Shown: positions 1 to 8,988 of the stretch, in pieces | How positions within the stretch are numbered: the stretch's first letter is position 1 | How the letters are laid out: every line of letters starts with the position of its first letter | Source of the DNA: CAZKCK01 sp964552325 | GTDB lineage: Bacteria > Bacteroidota > Bacteroidia > Bacteroidales > TTA-H9 | NCBI GenBank assembly: GCA_964552325.1 | Contig: CAZKHA010000043.1 | Span: 1-23,093, forward strand | Direction of reading: 5' to 3' | DNA: 23,093 nt | Translations under genes and position numbers: made by a program | Notes under the pieces: generated by a model | The model's database searches: none | The model's input: the letters and a program-made list of their open reading frames with translations, nothing else | What the model was told of the DNA's origin: nothing

Positions 1-1
1 T

Positions 2-9
2 TACTTTTG
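2..9 (+). promoter_or_regulatory. Promoter -7 element of sucC
   Basis: TACTTTTG matches the Bacteroidota -7 consensus TAnnTTTG and lies 33 bases before the sucC ATG. The -33 region is off the edge of the window, so only half of the promoter can be judged. Confidence 0.6.
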
Positions 10-42
10 ACCCTTTAAAACAATCTCAAAAATTAACTCTGC

Positions 43-1236
43 ATGAACCTTCATGAATTCCAGGGAAAATCAATCCTAAAAAAATATGGTGTGTCAGTCC
101 CTGAGGGGATTGTAGCCTTTAATGCCAACGAAGCCAATGAAGCGGCACGTAGGCTCAAAGAAAGCACAGCAACCGACAAATGGGCAGTAAAAGCCCAAAT
201 TCATGCTGGCGGAAGAGGCAAAGGCGGTGGTGTAAAAATTGCCAAATCGCTTGACGAAGTGGAACTTTACACCAGCCAAATTATAGGTATGCACTTAGTA
301 ACGCCACAAACAAGCGCTGCCGGTAAATTGGTAAAAAAAGTGTTGATTGAGCAAAACATCTTTTATCCTGGCCCAACTGAAACGTTGGAGTTTTACATGA
401 GCATTTTGCTGAACAGACAAGTCGGAAAAGTTATGATAATGTATTCACCTCGTGGAGGGATGGATATTGAGAAAGTGGCCGAAGAGACTCCTGATCAGAT
501 TTTTACGGAATTAATAGACCCCAAGGTTGGGTTGCAAGGTTTCCAATGCCGCAAAATAGCATTTAATTTGGGGCTTAGTGGCGATGCATTTAAAAACATG
601 CTGAAGTTTGTGGATGCCTTATACAAAGCCTATATTGGTATCGATGCCTCACTGTTTGAAATTAACCCAGTTATTAAAGCATCTGATGGTAAGATATTTG
701 CCGCCGATTCAAAAGTAGTTATTGACGATAATGCCTTATTCAGACACCCTGATATAATGGAGATGCGCGATTTGGATGAAGAAGATGCCACTGAAGTTGA
801 AGCCGGAAATTACAAACTAAACTATGTTAAACTAGATGGTAATGTAGGCTGCATGGTTAATGGAGCTGGCTTAGCCATGGCCACAATGGATATGATAAAA
901 ATGTCAGGTGGTTCACCAGCCAACTTCCTTGATGTGGGCGGTACAGCCGATGCCAAACGCGTAGAGCAAGCGTTCCGTATAATTATGAAAGACCCCAATG
1001 TTAAAGCTATTTTGGTGAATATTTTTGGGGGCATTGTACGTTGCGACCGCGTTGCACAAGGTATTGTTGATGCTTACAAAAACATGGGCGAAATCAATAT
1101 CCCCATAATTGCACGTTTACAAGGTACCAATGCCATTGAAGGAAAAGCACTTATCGATAATTCTGGATTAAAGGTTTTATCAGCTATACGGCTCGAAGAA
1201 GCCGCCGCCTTGGTAAACCAAGTCCTTAAACAATAA
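43..1236 (+). CDS. sucC: Succinyl-CoA synthetase (ADP-forming) beta subunit
   Basis: This is the ATP-grasp beta subunit of the TCA-cycle enzyme that interconverts succinyl-CoA and succinate with substrate-level phosphorylation of a nucleoside diphosphate. It works in the cytoplasm as a complex with the alpha subunit SucD. The N-terminus MNLHEFQGK and the KAQIHAGGRGKGGGVK segment (residues about 50-65) are typical of the ATP-grasp domain. The C-terminal CoA-ligase domain contains FLDVGGTA and VNIFGGIVRCD. At 397 residues the protein is full length for the family. The start is an ATG shortly after a -7 element. No sucD follows; a hairpin terminator and an unrelated gene come next, so the alpha subunit must be encoded elsewhere. 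Family assignment is very secure. Confidence 0.97.
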   Translation: MNLHEFQGKSILKKYGVSVPEGIVAFNANEANEAARRLKESTATDKWAVKAQIHAGGRGKGGGVKIAKSLDEVELYTSQIIGMHLVTPQTSAAGKLVKKVLIEQNIFYPGPTETLEFYMSILLNRQVGKVMIMYSPRGGMDIEKVAEETPDQIFTELIDPKVGLQGFQCRKIAFNLGLSGDAFKNMLKFVDALYKAYIGIDASLFEINPVIKASDGKIFAADSKVVIDDNALFRHPDIMEMRDLDEEDATEVEAGNYKLNYVKLDGNVGCMVNGAGLAMATMDMIKMSGGSPANFLDVGGTADAKRVEQAFRIIMKDPNVKAILVNIFGGIVRCDRVAQGIVDAYKNMGEINIPIIARLQGTNAIEGKALIDNSGLKVLSAIRLEEAAALVNQVLKQ

Positions 1237-1266
1237 GGTTTTTTTAGCTCAAACTATTTTACAAAG

Positions 1267-1314
1267 CGGTAATCCTGAGTTCGATACACATCCTATTCAG
1301 GCTTACCGTTTTTC
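1267..1314 (+). terminator. Intrinsic terminator of sucC
   Basis: The arms CGGTAA-t-CCTGA (from 1269) and TCAGG-c-TTACCG (to about 1308) form an 11-bp stem with one mismatch. A run of T follows (TTTTTCATTTTC). The hairpin lies about 30 bases after the sucC stop codon. Confidence 0.7.
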
Positions 1315-1362
1315 ATTTTCTTTAAAATCAAGCATTTTAGCTTAATTCAAAAGGGTATTATG

Positions 1363-1370
1363 TACCTTTG
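1363..1370 (+). promoter_or_regulatory. Promoter -7 element of the SlyD-like gene
   Basis: TACCTTTG matches TAnnTTTG, 54 bases before the ATG at 1425. I found no clear -33 TTTG at the expected distance. Confidence 0.5.
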
Positions 1371-1424
1371 CACCAAATTTTGTTCGATTACATTACTTAA
1401 TTAGATTACTTAACCCCCTTTATA

Positions 1425-1931
1425 ATGCAAATTTCACACAACAAGGTAGTTTCGCTTACCTATGAGTTGCGCCTCGATGGACCCGACGGCGAAGTAATTC
1501 AAGTTACTGATAAAAAAGATCCCTTGGTTTTCATTTATGGAACCGGACAATTGCTGCCAGTTTTCGAAGAAAACATCCTTCACCTTACATCAGGTGCCCA
1601 TTTTAGCTTTTTGCTTTCTGAAAAAGATGGGTATGGCGAATTTGACCCCAATGCAATTATCGATTTAGAACTTAACATGTTTGCTCAAGATGGCCAAATT
1701 GATCATCAAATGTTAACGCCTGGCAACACTGTACCCATGTCAGACGAACATGGCAACCATTACCATGGCCGCGTGATGCGTGTGGATGAACAAACCGTAA
1801 AAATGGACTTTAACCATCCGCTTGCAGGAAAAACCTTGCACTTTAGCGGCGATATAACCGATGTTCGCGAAGCCAATGCCGAAGAACTTTCGCATGGCCA
1901 TGTTCACGGGCCCAGTTGTCATCACCATTAA
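1425..1931 (+). CDS. FKBP-type peptidyl-prolyl cis-trans isomerase, SlyD-like
   Basis: This is a cytoplasmic prolyl isomerase and folding helper of the SlyD branch of FKBPs. The N-terminal FKBP half has the segment FIYGTGQLLPVFEENILHL (about residues 36-54), followed by the inserted flap region that defines SlyD (about residues 70-125) and a second FKBP segment HPLAGKTLHFSGDI. There is no signal peptide, so it is cytoplasmic. The C-terminus is short and rich in His (HGHVHGPSCHHH), like the metal-binding tails of SlyD proteins that bind nickel or zinc; metal binding here is inferred. At 168 residues it is normal for the family. It is monocistronic, with its own promoter element and a strong terminator. 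Confidence 0.9.
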   Translation: MQISHNKVVSLTYELRLDGPDGEVIQVTDKKDPLVFIYGTGQLLPVFEENILHLTSGAHFSFLLSEKDGYGEFDPNAIIDLELNMFAQDGQIDHQMLTPGNTVPMSDEHGNHYHGRVMRVDEQTVKMDFNHPLAGKTLHFSGDITDVREANAEELSHGHVHGPSCHHH

Positions 1932-1948
1932 TCTGACGATAGACTTAG

Positions 1949-1978
1949 AAAAAGACCGGAAAACCGGTCTTTTTTTTT
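1949..1978 (+). terminator. Intrinsic terminator of the SlyD-like gene
   Basis: A perfect stem AAAGACCGG / CCGGTCTTT with an AAAA tetraloop is followed by an uninterrupted T run. It begins 18 bases after the stop codon and is a textbook rho-independent terminator. Confidence 0.92.
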
Positions 1979-2037
1979 GCTACAAAACAACAAATACCAC
2001 TTATTTATCAACCTTTTACAGCAAAAGCTCCTGTTAA

Positions 2038-2071
2038 AAGAAAAAATCCGGCACTTGAAAAAGGCCGGATT
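2038..2071 (-). terminator. Intrinsic terminator of adenosine deaminase
   Basis: AATCCGGC (2045-2052) and GCCGGATT (2064-2071) form an 8-bp stem. Read on the minus strand, the hairpin is followed by a T run. It lies about 110 bases beyond the adenosine deaminase stop codon, so the mRNA would have a fairly long 3' untranslated region. Confidence 0.75.
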
Positions 2072-2178
2072 AGACTTTGGTTAGTGAGTGAAGGTTAGCG
2101 GTTTCCTGTAATTAGGATACCATGTTTAGTTAATAAGGCTGTAAAGTTAAAGATTATCTTGTATCTACAAAATCTTTT

Positions 2179-3243
2179 TTAAGCATATTCTCGTTTTACT
2201 GGAAGTCCGGCCTTAGCCATTTCGTCCATTACACGGTCAATTAATTCTACTTTTTGGGCATGTGGTAAAAATGCTGACTTAAAGCCATTCAGTATTAATG
2301 ATATAAGGTCTTTAGATGTAAAACCAAAGTGTTCAATGGCTATCATGTATTCTTGGGTTAATGTGGTTTTCGACATTAAACGATTGTCAGTATTTAAAGT
2401 CACCCTAAGCCCTACATCATAATAAAATTTAATTGGATGGTGTTGCAAAATATCAACGGCCTTGGTTTGTACATTAGAAGTAATGCACATTTCGATGGGT
2501 ATCCGATGGTCGTTCATATAGTTTAGCAAGTCACCATTTTCGCGAAGCCGGGTACCATGTCCAATTCGGTTAGCACTAATATGATGCAGTGCTTGGTGAA
2601 TAGATTCAGGCCCATATGCTTCGCCAGCATGTACGGTTGCGTTGATGTTATTATTGATTATTAGCGAGAAGGCCTCTACATGGTGCTTTGCAGGAAATCC
2701 GTCTTCGGCACCAGCCAAATCGAAACCCACCACGCCTTTGTTCTTAAAGGCAACAGCAAGTTCGGCCACAATAAGCGATTCTTCGGGATTGTTGTTGCGT
2801 ATAGAACAAATTATTATTCCAATCTTTATGTCGAATGTTCGCTCTGCCTGCTCCTTCCCCTTTAAAACAGCATTTACAACATCCACTAGGGTTAAACCAT
2901 TGCGCATGTGCAGGATTGGGGCAAACCTTATTTCGAGGTAACGGATATTCTCGGCTACACAATCCTCAGCTAATTCATAGGTGGCACGTTTTAAAGCTTC
3001 CGATGTTTGCAAAACAGCAACCGTAATCTCAAATGGTTTAAGGTAAACTTCTAAGCTTGGGCAATTTATGTCAACTTCGAGGTGCTTTTTCAACTCATTT
3101 ACTTCGGTTGAGGGTAATTCAACCTTGTTTTGCTTTGCAAGGTCAATAATTGTTTCAATTCGCAGCGACCCATCGAGGTGGCAATGCAATTCCGCTTTGG
3201 GAAGGCTTTTTACAAATTCATAGTTTAATTTTGGCTTGGTCAT
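2179..3243 (-). CDS. add: Adenosine deaminase
   Basis: The enzyme deaminates adenosine (or deoxyadenosine) to inosine in purine salvage, using a zinc ion in a TIM barrel. The zinc ligands are visible as HCH (His20 and His22, in AELHCHLDGSLR), HAGE near residue 204, and LNTDNR near residue 283. HGTRL near residue 228 is the conserved catalytic histidine motif. At 354 residues the length is normal and there is no signal peptide, so the protein is cytoplasmic. Related aminodeoxyfutalosine deaminases of the futalosine pathway belong to the same superfamily. Because mqnA lies in this window, a role in menaquinone synthesis cannot be fully excluded, but the sequence reads as an ordinary adenosine deaminase. 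The gene is divergent from the thioredoxin-like gene. Confidence 0.9.
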   Translation of the reverse strand: MTKPKLNYEFVKSLPKAELHCHLDGSLRIETIIDLAKQNKVELPSTEVNELKKHLEVDINCPSLEVYLKPFEITVAVLQTSEALKRATYELAEDCVAENIRYLEIRFAPILHMRNGLTLVDVVNAVLKGKEQAERTFDIKIGIIICSIRNNNPEESLIVAELAVAFKNKGVVGFDLAGAEDGFPAKHHVEAFSLIINNNINATVHAGEAYGPESIHQALHHISANRIGHGTRLRENGDLLNYMNDHRIPIEMCITSNVQTKAVDILQHHPIKFYYDVGLRVTLNTDNRLMSKTTLTQEYMIAIEHFGFTSKDLISLILNGFKSAFLPHAQKVELIDRVMDEMAKAGLPVKREYA

Positions 3244-3319
3244 AGTGCATCTTTTTGTTCTATACGCTAATGTGTACTTTTTGTTTCATGCCGTTCCGGT
3301 CTCAAACAGAAAAATCCCC

Positions 3320-3327
3320 TACTTTTG
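3320..3327 (+). promoter_or_regulatory. Promoter -7 element of the thioredoxin-like / oxidoreductase operon
   Basis: TACTTTTG matches TAnnTTTG, 22 bases before the ATG at 3342. A TTTG further upstream (3280-3283) is too far away to be the matching -33 element. Confidence 0.6.
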
Positions 3328-3341
3328 CCAAAAAATAAGTT

Positions 3342-3905
3342 ATGAAGCCACTAATAATCGTATCTATTGGTATCGTTTTTTGTTTAACCAGCCTACGGCT
3401 ACATGCGCAATCAACTGAACCTGTTTTAACTAGCATAAAATGGATGAGCTTTGAAGATGCCATGAAATTAAATAGTGGCTATCCCAAAAAGAAAGTGTTT
3501 ATTGACCTCTATACTTCGTGGTGCGGATGGTGCAAAAAAATGGATGCCGAAACATTTATCGATCCTCAAATAGTTAATTATATGAATGATAATTTTTTGG
3601 CCGTTAAATTTGATGCCGAACGGAAAGATACAGTAGAATATAATGGTCAAAAATTGGTAAACCAAAACCCTACAGGTGCACGTTCGGCACACCAATTGGC
3701 AATAGCTTTGTTGCAAGGCCGTATGTCATACCCCTCGTATGTTATACTCGACGAAAATTCGCAAAAAGTAACTGCTATTCCGGGATTCCTAAAAGCTCCA
3801 GAATTTCTACCTATATTAATGTACTTTGCCACAAACCAACATTTTTCGATGCCTTGGGAGGCCTATTTAAAACAATACAAATCAGCCAGCACGCCCAAAG
3901 AATGA
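3342..3905 (+). CDS. Secreted thioredoxin-fold protein
   Basis: An N-terminal signal peptide (hydrophobic core LIIVSIGIVFCLTSL, then LHAQ) sends the protein to the periplasm. The mature part has the redox motif TSWCGWCKKM near residues 60-70, a CxxC active site in a thioredoxin-like fold of the thioredoxin_7/DUF255-like group. The segment ARSAHQLAIALLQGRMSYPSYVILDE contains the cis-proline position (SYPS) expected for the fold. The likely role is disulfide reduction or exchange on envelope proteins; the partner is unknown. The gene overlaps the next one by 4 bases (ATGA), so the two are probably translationally coupled, although a functional link with a cytoplasmic oxidoreductase is not obvious. 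Confidence 0.87.
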   Translation: MKPLIIVSIGIVFCLTSLRLHAQSTEPVLTSIKWMSFEDAMKLNSGYPKKKVFIDLYTSWCGWCKKMDAETFIDPQIVNYMNDNFLAVKFDAERKDTVEYNGQKLVNQNPTGARSAHQLAIALLQGRMSYPSYVILDENSQKVTAIPGFLKAPEFLPILMYFATNQHFSMPWEAYLKQYKSASTPKE

Positions 3906-4900
3906 AGCTTGAAACCGTTAACTGGGGAATGATTGGTTGTGGAAGTGTGGCCGATGTTAAAAGCGGTCCAGCCTTATACAAAACCCCTAACAGCAAATTG
4001 GTTGCGGTTATGCGGCGAAATGCCAGTGCGGCAGCAGATTATGCACGTCGCCATGGTGTTGAAAAATGGTACACTTCGGCTGATCTACTGATAAACGACC
4101 CTGATATAAACGCTATATACATAGCAACACCTCCTTCTTCACATAAAGAATATGCCTTAATGGCTATCAAGGCTCAAAAACCGGTCTATATCGAAAAACC
4201 CATGGCCTTGAATTTCAGGGAGTGTCAAGAAATCTTGGATGCTTCGCAACTCGCTAATATCCCTGTTTTTGTTGCCTATTACCGGCGTGCACTACCTTAT
4301 TTCATAAAAATCAAGGAAATAGTACATAGCGGATTAATTGGTGAAATAAAAAAGGTAAGTCTTACACTAAACAAAGCACCCAAAAATGCCGATAAAGATG
4401 AAAACAACCTGCCATGGCGTGTAAAGCCCGAAGTTTCAGGCGGTGGCTATTTTGTTGACCTTGGCTCCCATCAGCTTGATATACTATTATTTATCTTCGG
4501 ATCAGTGCAATTTCGCTCTTCCATTGTTAAAAATATGGGCTGGATTTACCAAGCCGAAGATTATGTTTCGGCTCAATTCACCCTTGGAAAAAACATACCC
4601 TGCTTAGGTACTTGGAATTTTATGGCTCAAGCACATAATGAAATTGATAGCCTAATAATACAGGGTACAAAAGGCCAAGTAAACGCATCCACTTTTGGCA
4701 ATAAAACCTTCCAACTCAGGATTGGCGACAACATTGAAACAATTAAATTTGAACCTCCAATGCACATACAGCAACCGCTTGTACAATACATTGTTGAAGA
4801 ACTTACCACCGCTACAGCATCCTGCCCAAGCACTGGCGCTACAGCCAGTTTAACCAATCTTATTATCGATCAGGTATTATATGATTATTACCATCGTTAG
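3902..4900 (+). CDS. Gfo/Idh/MocA family NAD(P)-dependent oxidoreductase
   Basis: The N-terminal Rossmann domain begins at once with WGMIGCGSVAD (GxGxxA dinucleotide-binding motif). The family EKP motif appears in VYIEKPMALNF and supplies the catalytic lysine region. The C-terminal domain follows, with GGGYFVDLGSHQLDIL, the usual conserved histidine segment. Such enzymes oxidise or reduce hydroxyl groups on sugars, inositols or similar compounds; the substrate cannot be told from sequence. I chose the ATG at 3902, which overlaps the upstream stop as ATGA. A longer frame from 3854 would add 16 residues lying inside the upstream gene and before the Rossmann strand. The stop codon overlaps the lon stop codon on the other strand. 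Confidence 0.88.
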   Translation: MKLETVNWGMIGCGSVADVKSGPALYKTPNSKLVAVMRRNASAAADYARRHGVEKWYTSADLLINDPDINAIYIATPPSSHKEYALMAIKAQKPVYIEKPMALNFRECQEILDASQLANIPVFVAYYRRALPYFIKIKEIVHSGLIGEIKKVSLTLNKAPKNADKDENNLPWRVKPEVSGGGYFVDLGSHQLDILLFIFGSVQFRSSIVKNMGWIYQAEDYVSAQFTLGKNIPCLGTWNFMAQAHNEIDSLIIQGTKGQVNASTFGNKTFQLRIGDNIETIKFEPPMHIQQPLVQYIVEELTTATASCPSTGATASLTNLIIDQVLYDYYHR

Positions 4901-7359
4901 TTGAAAGCGATAATTTCGCGAGCGGCATCAACTTTTTCGTGAAGCAACGCACATTGTGCAACCTGAATCATGGTGTCAATATATTCTATGGCCAGGCCTG
5001 AAATATAGTTTTCAGGGATTTCTCTTATATCTTTCTTATTCTCAGCGGGTAACAGTACATGCGTGATGTTGGCACGTTTGGCTGCCAAAATCTTTTCTTT
5101 AATACCACCCACCGGCAATACTTTGCCACGTAAGGTAATTTCCCCTGTCATTGCCAATCCAGCTTTAACCTTCCGTTGAGAAAAAGCACTTAGCAATGCT
5201 GTAAACATGGTAACACCAGCCGAAGGTCCATCCTTGGGAGTGGCACCCTCCGGTATATGAATGTGCACATTCCAAGATTTGAAAACATTTGGATCTATTT
5301 GAAATTCAACGGCATGAGCCTTAAGGTATTCTAAGGCAATAATGGCCGATTCCTTCATCACATCGCCTAAGCTGCCTGTCATACTCAATTTGCCTTCTCC
5401 CCTGCTTAGACTAACCTCTATGAATAAAATTTCGCCACCTACCGGCGTCCAAGCCAAACCTGTTACTACACCAGCAAAATCGTTATTTATCGATTTCTCG
5501 TGTTGAAATAGTGGAATACCTAGAATATCCCCTAAACTTTCAACCGACAGGCTTTTCTTGTATTTTTTGGCTTCAGCAATTAGAATAGCGTGTTTGCGTA
5601 TGGCTTTTGCAATGGTCTTTTCGAGTGTTCTTACACCGCTTTCACGTGTATAGCGATCTATAATAGTTTCTAAAACTTTCTCACTAAAAACGAGTTGTGT
5701 TTTCTTAAGCCCATGTTCTTCCATCTGTTTGGGTACTAAATGACGTTTTGCTATCTCTATTTTCTCTTCTAGCAAATAACCACTTATGTCAATAATTTCC
5801 ATTCGGTCGCGCAGCGCAGGATGGATAGTTGAAAGCGTATTGGCGGTGGCCACGAACATCACACCCGACAAATCATATTCTATCTCGAGGAAATTATCAT
5901 AAAAAGCCTTATTTTGTTCGGGATCAAGAACTTCTAACAAAGCCGCTGCAGGATCACCATTTATGTTGGTTCCAATAACCTTATCAATTTCATCGAGCAC
6001 AAACACTGGATTTGATGACTTTGCTTTTTTGAGGCTCTGAATAATACGCCCAGGCATTGCACCAATATAGGTTTTGCGGTGTCCACGGATTTCGGCTTCA
6101 TCGCGCAAACCTCCCAACGACATCCGGATATATTTACGACCAATACAAGCTGCCAAAGATTTACCCAAGGAGGTTTTACCAACTCCCGGAGGGCCAACCA
6201 AACACAAAATGGGCGACTTCATGTTGTTCTTAAGCTTAAGTACTGCCAAGTATTCAATAATTCGTTCTTTAACTTTCTCAAGCCCAAAATGATCGTTATC
6301 TAAAATCTGGCGTGCACGGTCAAGATCAAGGTTGTCAACCGTATAATCGTTCCAAGGTAAATCAACCAAGGTTTCGAGATAATTTACTTGTACCGAGTAA
6401 TCTGCTGCTGCAGAGTGCATTCGTTGCAGTTTCGACAACTCTTTCTCAAAAATCTCGGCTACTTCGGCTGTCCATTTCTTTTTGGTTGCTTTTTCGCGAA
6501 GTTCGGCCATAAGGCGCTTGTTGGGTTCGTCGCCCAACTCTTCTTGAATGGTTTTTATTTGTTGATGCAGCATGTAATCGCGTTGCTGCTTATCTAGTTC
6601 TACTTTAACCTTATTTTGTATTTCAGTCTTAAGATCAACCAGTTGAAGCTCTTTCGAAAGAAACTCCAAAACCTCATTGGCCTTTAACATAAGATTATCT
6701 GACTCTAAAAGTTTTTGCTTTTGAGCTACATCTATATTAAGATTTGACGAAATGAAATTGATTAAGAATGCTGGGCTCTCAATATTTCCGATTGCGAAAG
6801 CAGCTTCACTTGGAATATTTGGCGACTTGTGAACGATTTGGATAGCCATGTCCTTAATGGTTGAAAACAAGGCATTATTAGAATCGTTGCTGGTAAAAGC
6901 TTGTTCGCGAGGAACGGCTTTTATCTTGGCAAGCATGTACGGTTCTGTTTGAATGGGTTCTTCGATGCTGAACCTACGCTTTCCCTGCAAAATTACGGTG
7001 GTGGTACCATCGGGCATCTGCAAAGTTTTATGAATAAAAGCCACAGTACCAATGCCATATAAATCTTTAAATTCCGGGTCTTCTACTGCTCCTTCCAGCT
7101 GGGTTACCACACCTATAATCTTGCTTTTTTTGTAATAATCCTTGATCAATTGTATCGATTTATCGCGACCGACGGTTATGGGAATTACAACGCCAGGAAA
7201 TAAAACGGTATTCCGCAAGGGTAATATTGGCAATACTTCCGGAAGGCTTTCGGTATTCATCGATTCTTCTTCGTCGATGGAAAGAATCGGTATATATTCG
7301 GCATCCGATTGAAGAATATCGCTAATAGCGCCAAACGGAAAAGATTTATTTGAATTCAT
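4897..7359 (-). CDS. lon: ATP-dependent endopeptidase Lon
   Basis: Lon is the cytoplasmic AAA+ serine protease that removes misfolded and short-lived regulatory proteins. The order is an N-terminal LON substrate domain (about residues 40-240, starting LPILPLRNTVLFPGVV), a coiled-coil linker, the AAA+ domain with Walker A GPPGVGKTS near residue 390 and Walker B VFVLDEIDK, then the protease domain. The catalytic serine lies in KDGPSAG near residue 712 and the lysine in GGIKEK near residue 755, forming the Ser-Lys dyad. At 820 residues it is full length. It carries an acidic N-terminal extension of about 35 residues before the LON domain. No heat-shock promoter element could be identified. Its 3' end overlaps that of the convergent oxidoreductase. 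Confidence 0.97.
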   Translation of the reverse strand: MNSNKSFPFGAISDILQSDAEYIPILSIDEEESMNTESLPEVLPILPLRNTVLFPGVVIPITVGRDKSIQLIKDYYKKSKIIGVVTQLEGAVEDPEFKDLYGIGTVAFIHKTLQMPDGTTTVILQGKRRFSIEEPIQTEPYMLAKIKAVPREQAFTSNDSNNALFSTIKDMAIQIVHKSPNIPSEAAFAIGNIESPAFLINFISSNLNIDVAQKQKLLESDNLMLKANEVLEFLSKELQLVDLKTEIQNKVKVELDKQQRDYMLHQQIKTIQEELGDEPNKRLMAELREKATKKKWTAEVAEIFEKELSKLQRMHSAAADYSVQVNYLETLVDLPWNDYTVDNLDLDRARQILDNDHFGLEKVKERIIEYLAVLKLKNNMKSPILCLVGPPGVGKTSLGKSLAACIGRKYIRMSLGGLRDEAEIRGHRKTYIGAMPGRIIQSLKKAKSSNPVFVLDEIDKVIGTNINGDPAAALLEVLDPEQNKAFYDNFLEIEYDLSGVMFVATANTLSTIHPALRDRMEIIDISGYLLEEKIEIAKRHLVPKQMEEHGLKKTQLVFSEKVLETIIDRYTRESGVRTLEKTIAKAIRKHAILIAEAKKYKKSLSVESLGDILGIPLFQHEKSINNDFAGVVTGLAWTPVGGEILFIEVSLSRGEGKLSMTGSLGDVMKESAIIALEYLKAHAVEFQIDPNVFKSWNVHIHIPEGATPKDGPSAGVTMFTALLSAFSQRKVKAGLAMTGEITLRGKVLPVGGIKEKILAAKRANITHVLLPAENKKDIREIPENYISGLAIEYIDTMIQVAQCALLHEKVDAAREIIAFN

Positions 7360-7527
7360 AGTATTTCAGTCAAAATGGCAGAGTTGCAGTATTTCGGTCA
7401 GTTGGTGGGCTTACCCTTAATTAACCTACCAAAATACCATTCTCTATTAATATATTAAACAGTCAGTTATAAACGATACAAGTATTTTACTTCAAATTGC
7501 GAAATCACTAACGCAATTCATGTGCCA

Positions 7528-7559
7528 TAAAAAAATCCCCAAGCATAGTGGGGATTTTT
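7528..7559 (-). terminator. Intrinsic terminator of the GlmU-like gene
   Basis: AAAAATCCCC (7531-7540) and GGGGATTTTT (7550-7559) form a 10-bp stem. On the minus strand it is followed by seven or more T residues, about 25 bases after the GlmU-like stop codon. It separates this gene from lon on the same strand. Confidence 0.88.
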
Positions 7560-7584
7560 GCCAATTCTAGTTGATTGTAAGCGT

Positions 7585-8772
7585 TTACAACCGGTTATTG
7601 TCGATGGTAATTTCATAAATATGAGCCATGAGTTTTCTATCTTCTTCGGTAAACTCTACATTGCGCCTACTGTACATTTCTTTAGCGGTTTCTATAGCTT
7701 TTTTAATTTCGTACCCCGAATATCCTGCTGACCCTCCCCACATAAACGATGAAACAAAATTCCGTTGATAGCCAGAGCCAAAGCAATTGGAGCTAACACC
7801 AACTACCGAGCCTGTATTGAACATGGTGTTTATGCCAGTTTTTGAATGGTCGCCCATTATCAGGCCACAAAACATATGTCCAGTATCAATAAACTTTTCC
7901 TGGGTATAATTCCAGGCCTTCACATTTTTATAGGTATTGTTAAGATTGGCTGTGTTGGTGCCGGCCGAAATGTTACACCATTTGCCTATTACTGAGTGGC
8001 CTAAATAACCATAGTGGGGTTTATTTGAATAGGCAAGCAGTACGGAGTTTTCAATTTCGCCACCTACTTTGGCATAAGGGCCTACAGTAGTTGCCCCATA
8101 AATGATGGTTGCCATTTTAACAATAGCATGATCGCAAAGAGCAAATGGCCCTCTAATATGTGCTCCCTCCATTACAACGGCTTCTTTGCCTATATAAATT
8201 GGGCCTTCTGAAGCGTTTAATGTGGCATACTCTACAATGGCGCCCTCCTCCAAAAATATCTGGTGTGGATTAATCACCTGGTTGGTCTTGCTGAGCGGAG
8301 CTGATTTGCGATTCTTGGTAAGGAGCTCAAAATCAAATCGAATATTAGAATCATTCTTGCCAAAGATGTCCCAAGGATAATTAATCTTTACAAAATCGAG
8401 TGCAACTTCCTTTTCTGTAATGCCTTCTGTATCACCTTCTCCAATTTTATCGAGGTCGGCTGAAAGCACATGCAGCGCCACAATACTATCATTACTAAGT
8501 AAGGCTTCGTTAGGCTGTAGCTTCTTAATTTCTTCAACCACTGCTTGGTTAGGGCAAATAGAACCATTAATAAGTATATTGTTCTCACCTCTAATTGTTG
8601 GAAAGCTATTGCTAAGATAATCTTCTGTTAGTGAAGAAGTTTTGCAGTTTAGAAACAGTTCCCATTTTTCGCGTATGGTCAAAATGCCTGCACGCAAATC
8701 TGCAACAGGCCTTAAAAAGGTCAATGGAAGCAGATTGTTTCTTGAATAGTCGTCAAATAAAATATAGTTCAT
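7585..8772 (-). CDS. GlmU-like putative sugar nucleotidyltransferase
   Basis: The N-terminus (YILFDDYSRNNLLPLTF, then RPVADLRAGI) is typical of the Bacteroidota GlmU-family proteins, which have a divergent nucleotidyltransferase domain. The C-terminal half (about residues 180-350) is a left-handed beta-helix of hexapeptide repeats, with stretches such as GPIYIGKEAVVMEGAHIRG, and ends in an acyltransferase-like cap (NISAGTNTANLN). By analogy it would activate a sugar-1-phosphate and possibly acetylate it, in cell-wall or surface-polysaccharide precursor synthesis in the cytoplasm. Whether it replaces canonical GlmU or does something different is unknown. At 395 residues it is shorter than canonical GlmU (about 450). 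It is monocistronic with its own terminator. Confidence 0.82.
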   Translation of the reverse strand: MNYILFDDYSRNNLLPLTFLRPVADLRAGILTIREKWELFLNCKTSSLTEDYLSNSFPTIRGENNILINGSICPNQAVVEEIKKLQPNEALLSNDSIVALHVLSADLDKIGEGDTEGITEKEVALDFVKINYPWDIFGKNDSNIRFDFELLTKNRKSAPLSKTNQVINPHQIFLEEGAIVEYATLNASEGPIYIGKEAVVMEGAHIRGPFALCDHAIVKMATIIYGATTVGPYAKVGGEIENSVLLAYSNKPHYGYLGHSVIGKWCNISAGTNTANLNNTYKNVKAWNYTQEKFIDTGHMFCGLIMGDHSKTGINTMFNTGSVVGVSSNCFGSGYQRNFVSSFMWGGSAGYSGYEIKKAIETAKEMYSRRNVEFTEEDRKLMAHIYEITIDNNRL

Positions 8773-8937
8773 AGCTTTCTCAATATTAAATTATTGAATA
8801 ACAATACTTTCCAAAATACAAGACAGATAGCTTTTTTTTCTTCAATACTAAGAAACTTTTTCGTCCTAATCAAACTTTTAAGCGTATTGTTTTCAAAATT
8901 TAATTAACAATCCAAGTTATAGAATGTTTTTCAAAAC

Positions 8938-8959
8938 AAAAAAACCCCTTATTCAGGGG
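8938..8959 (-). terminator. Intrinsic terminator of rpmE
   Basis: CCCCT (8945-8949) and AGGGG (8955-8959) form a short GC-rich stem. On the minus strand it is followed by TTTTTTTG, about 30 bases after the L31 stop codon. Confidence 0.75.
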
Positions 8960-8988
8960 CTCGTGTATTGTAATAAGCATGCAAGAAA

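Noticed and set aside
2147..2178. Hairpin AAAGATT/AATCTTT just after the adenosine deaminase stop
   Set aside because: AT-only stem with a 15-base loop; the GC-rich hairpin at 2045-2071 is a far better terminator.
2642..3026. Plus-strand frames within adenosine deaminase
   Set aside because: Antisense to a well-conserved enzyme, no recognisable domain and no start signals.
3854..3901. Longer start for the Gfo/Idh/MocA oxidoreductase at 3854
   Set aside because: The extra 16 residues lie inside the thioredoxin-like gene and precede the Rossmann strand; ATG 3902 gives the usual ATGA overlap.
5961..6597. Open frames on both strands inside lon (for example 5961-6197 and 6074-6597)
   Set aside because: They lie within the conserved AAA+ coding region of lon and resemble no protein; shadows of codon usage.
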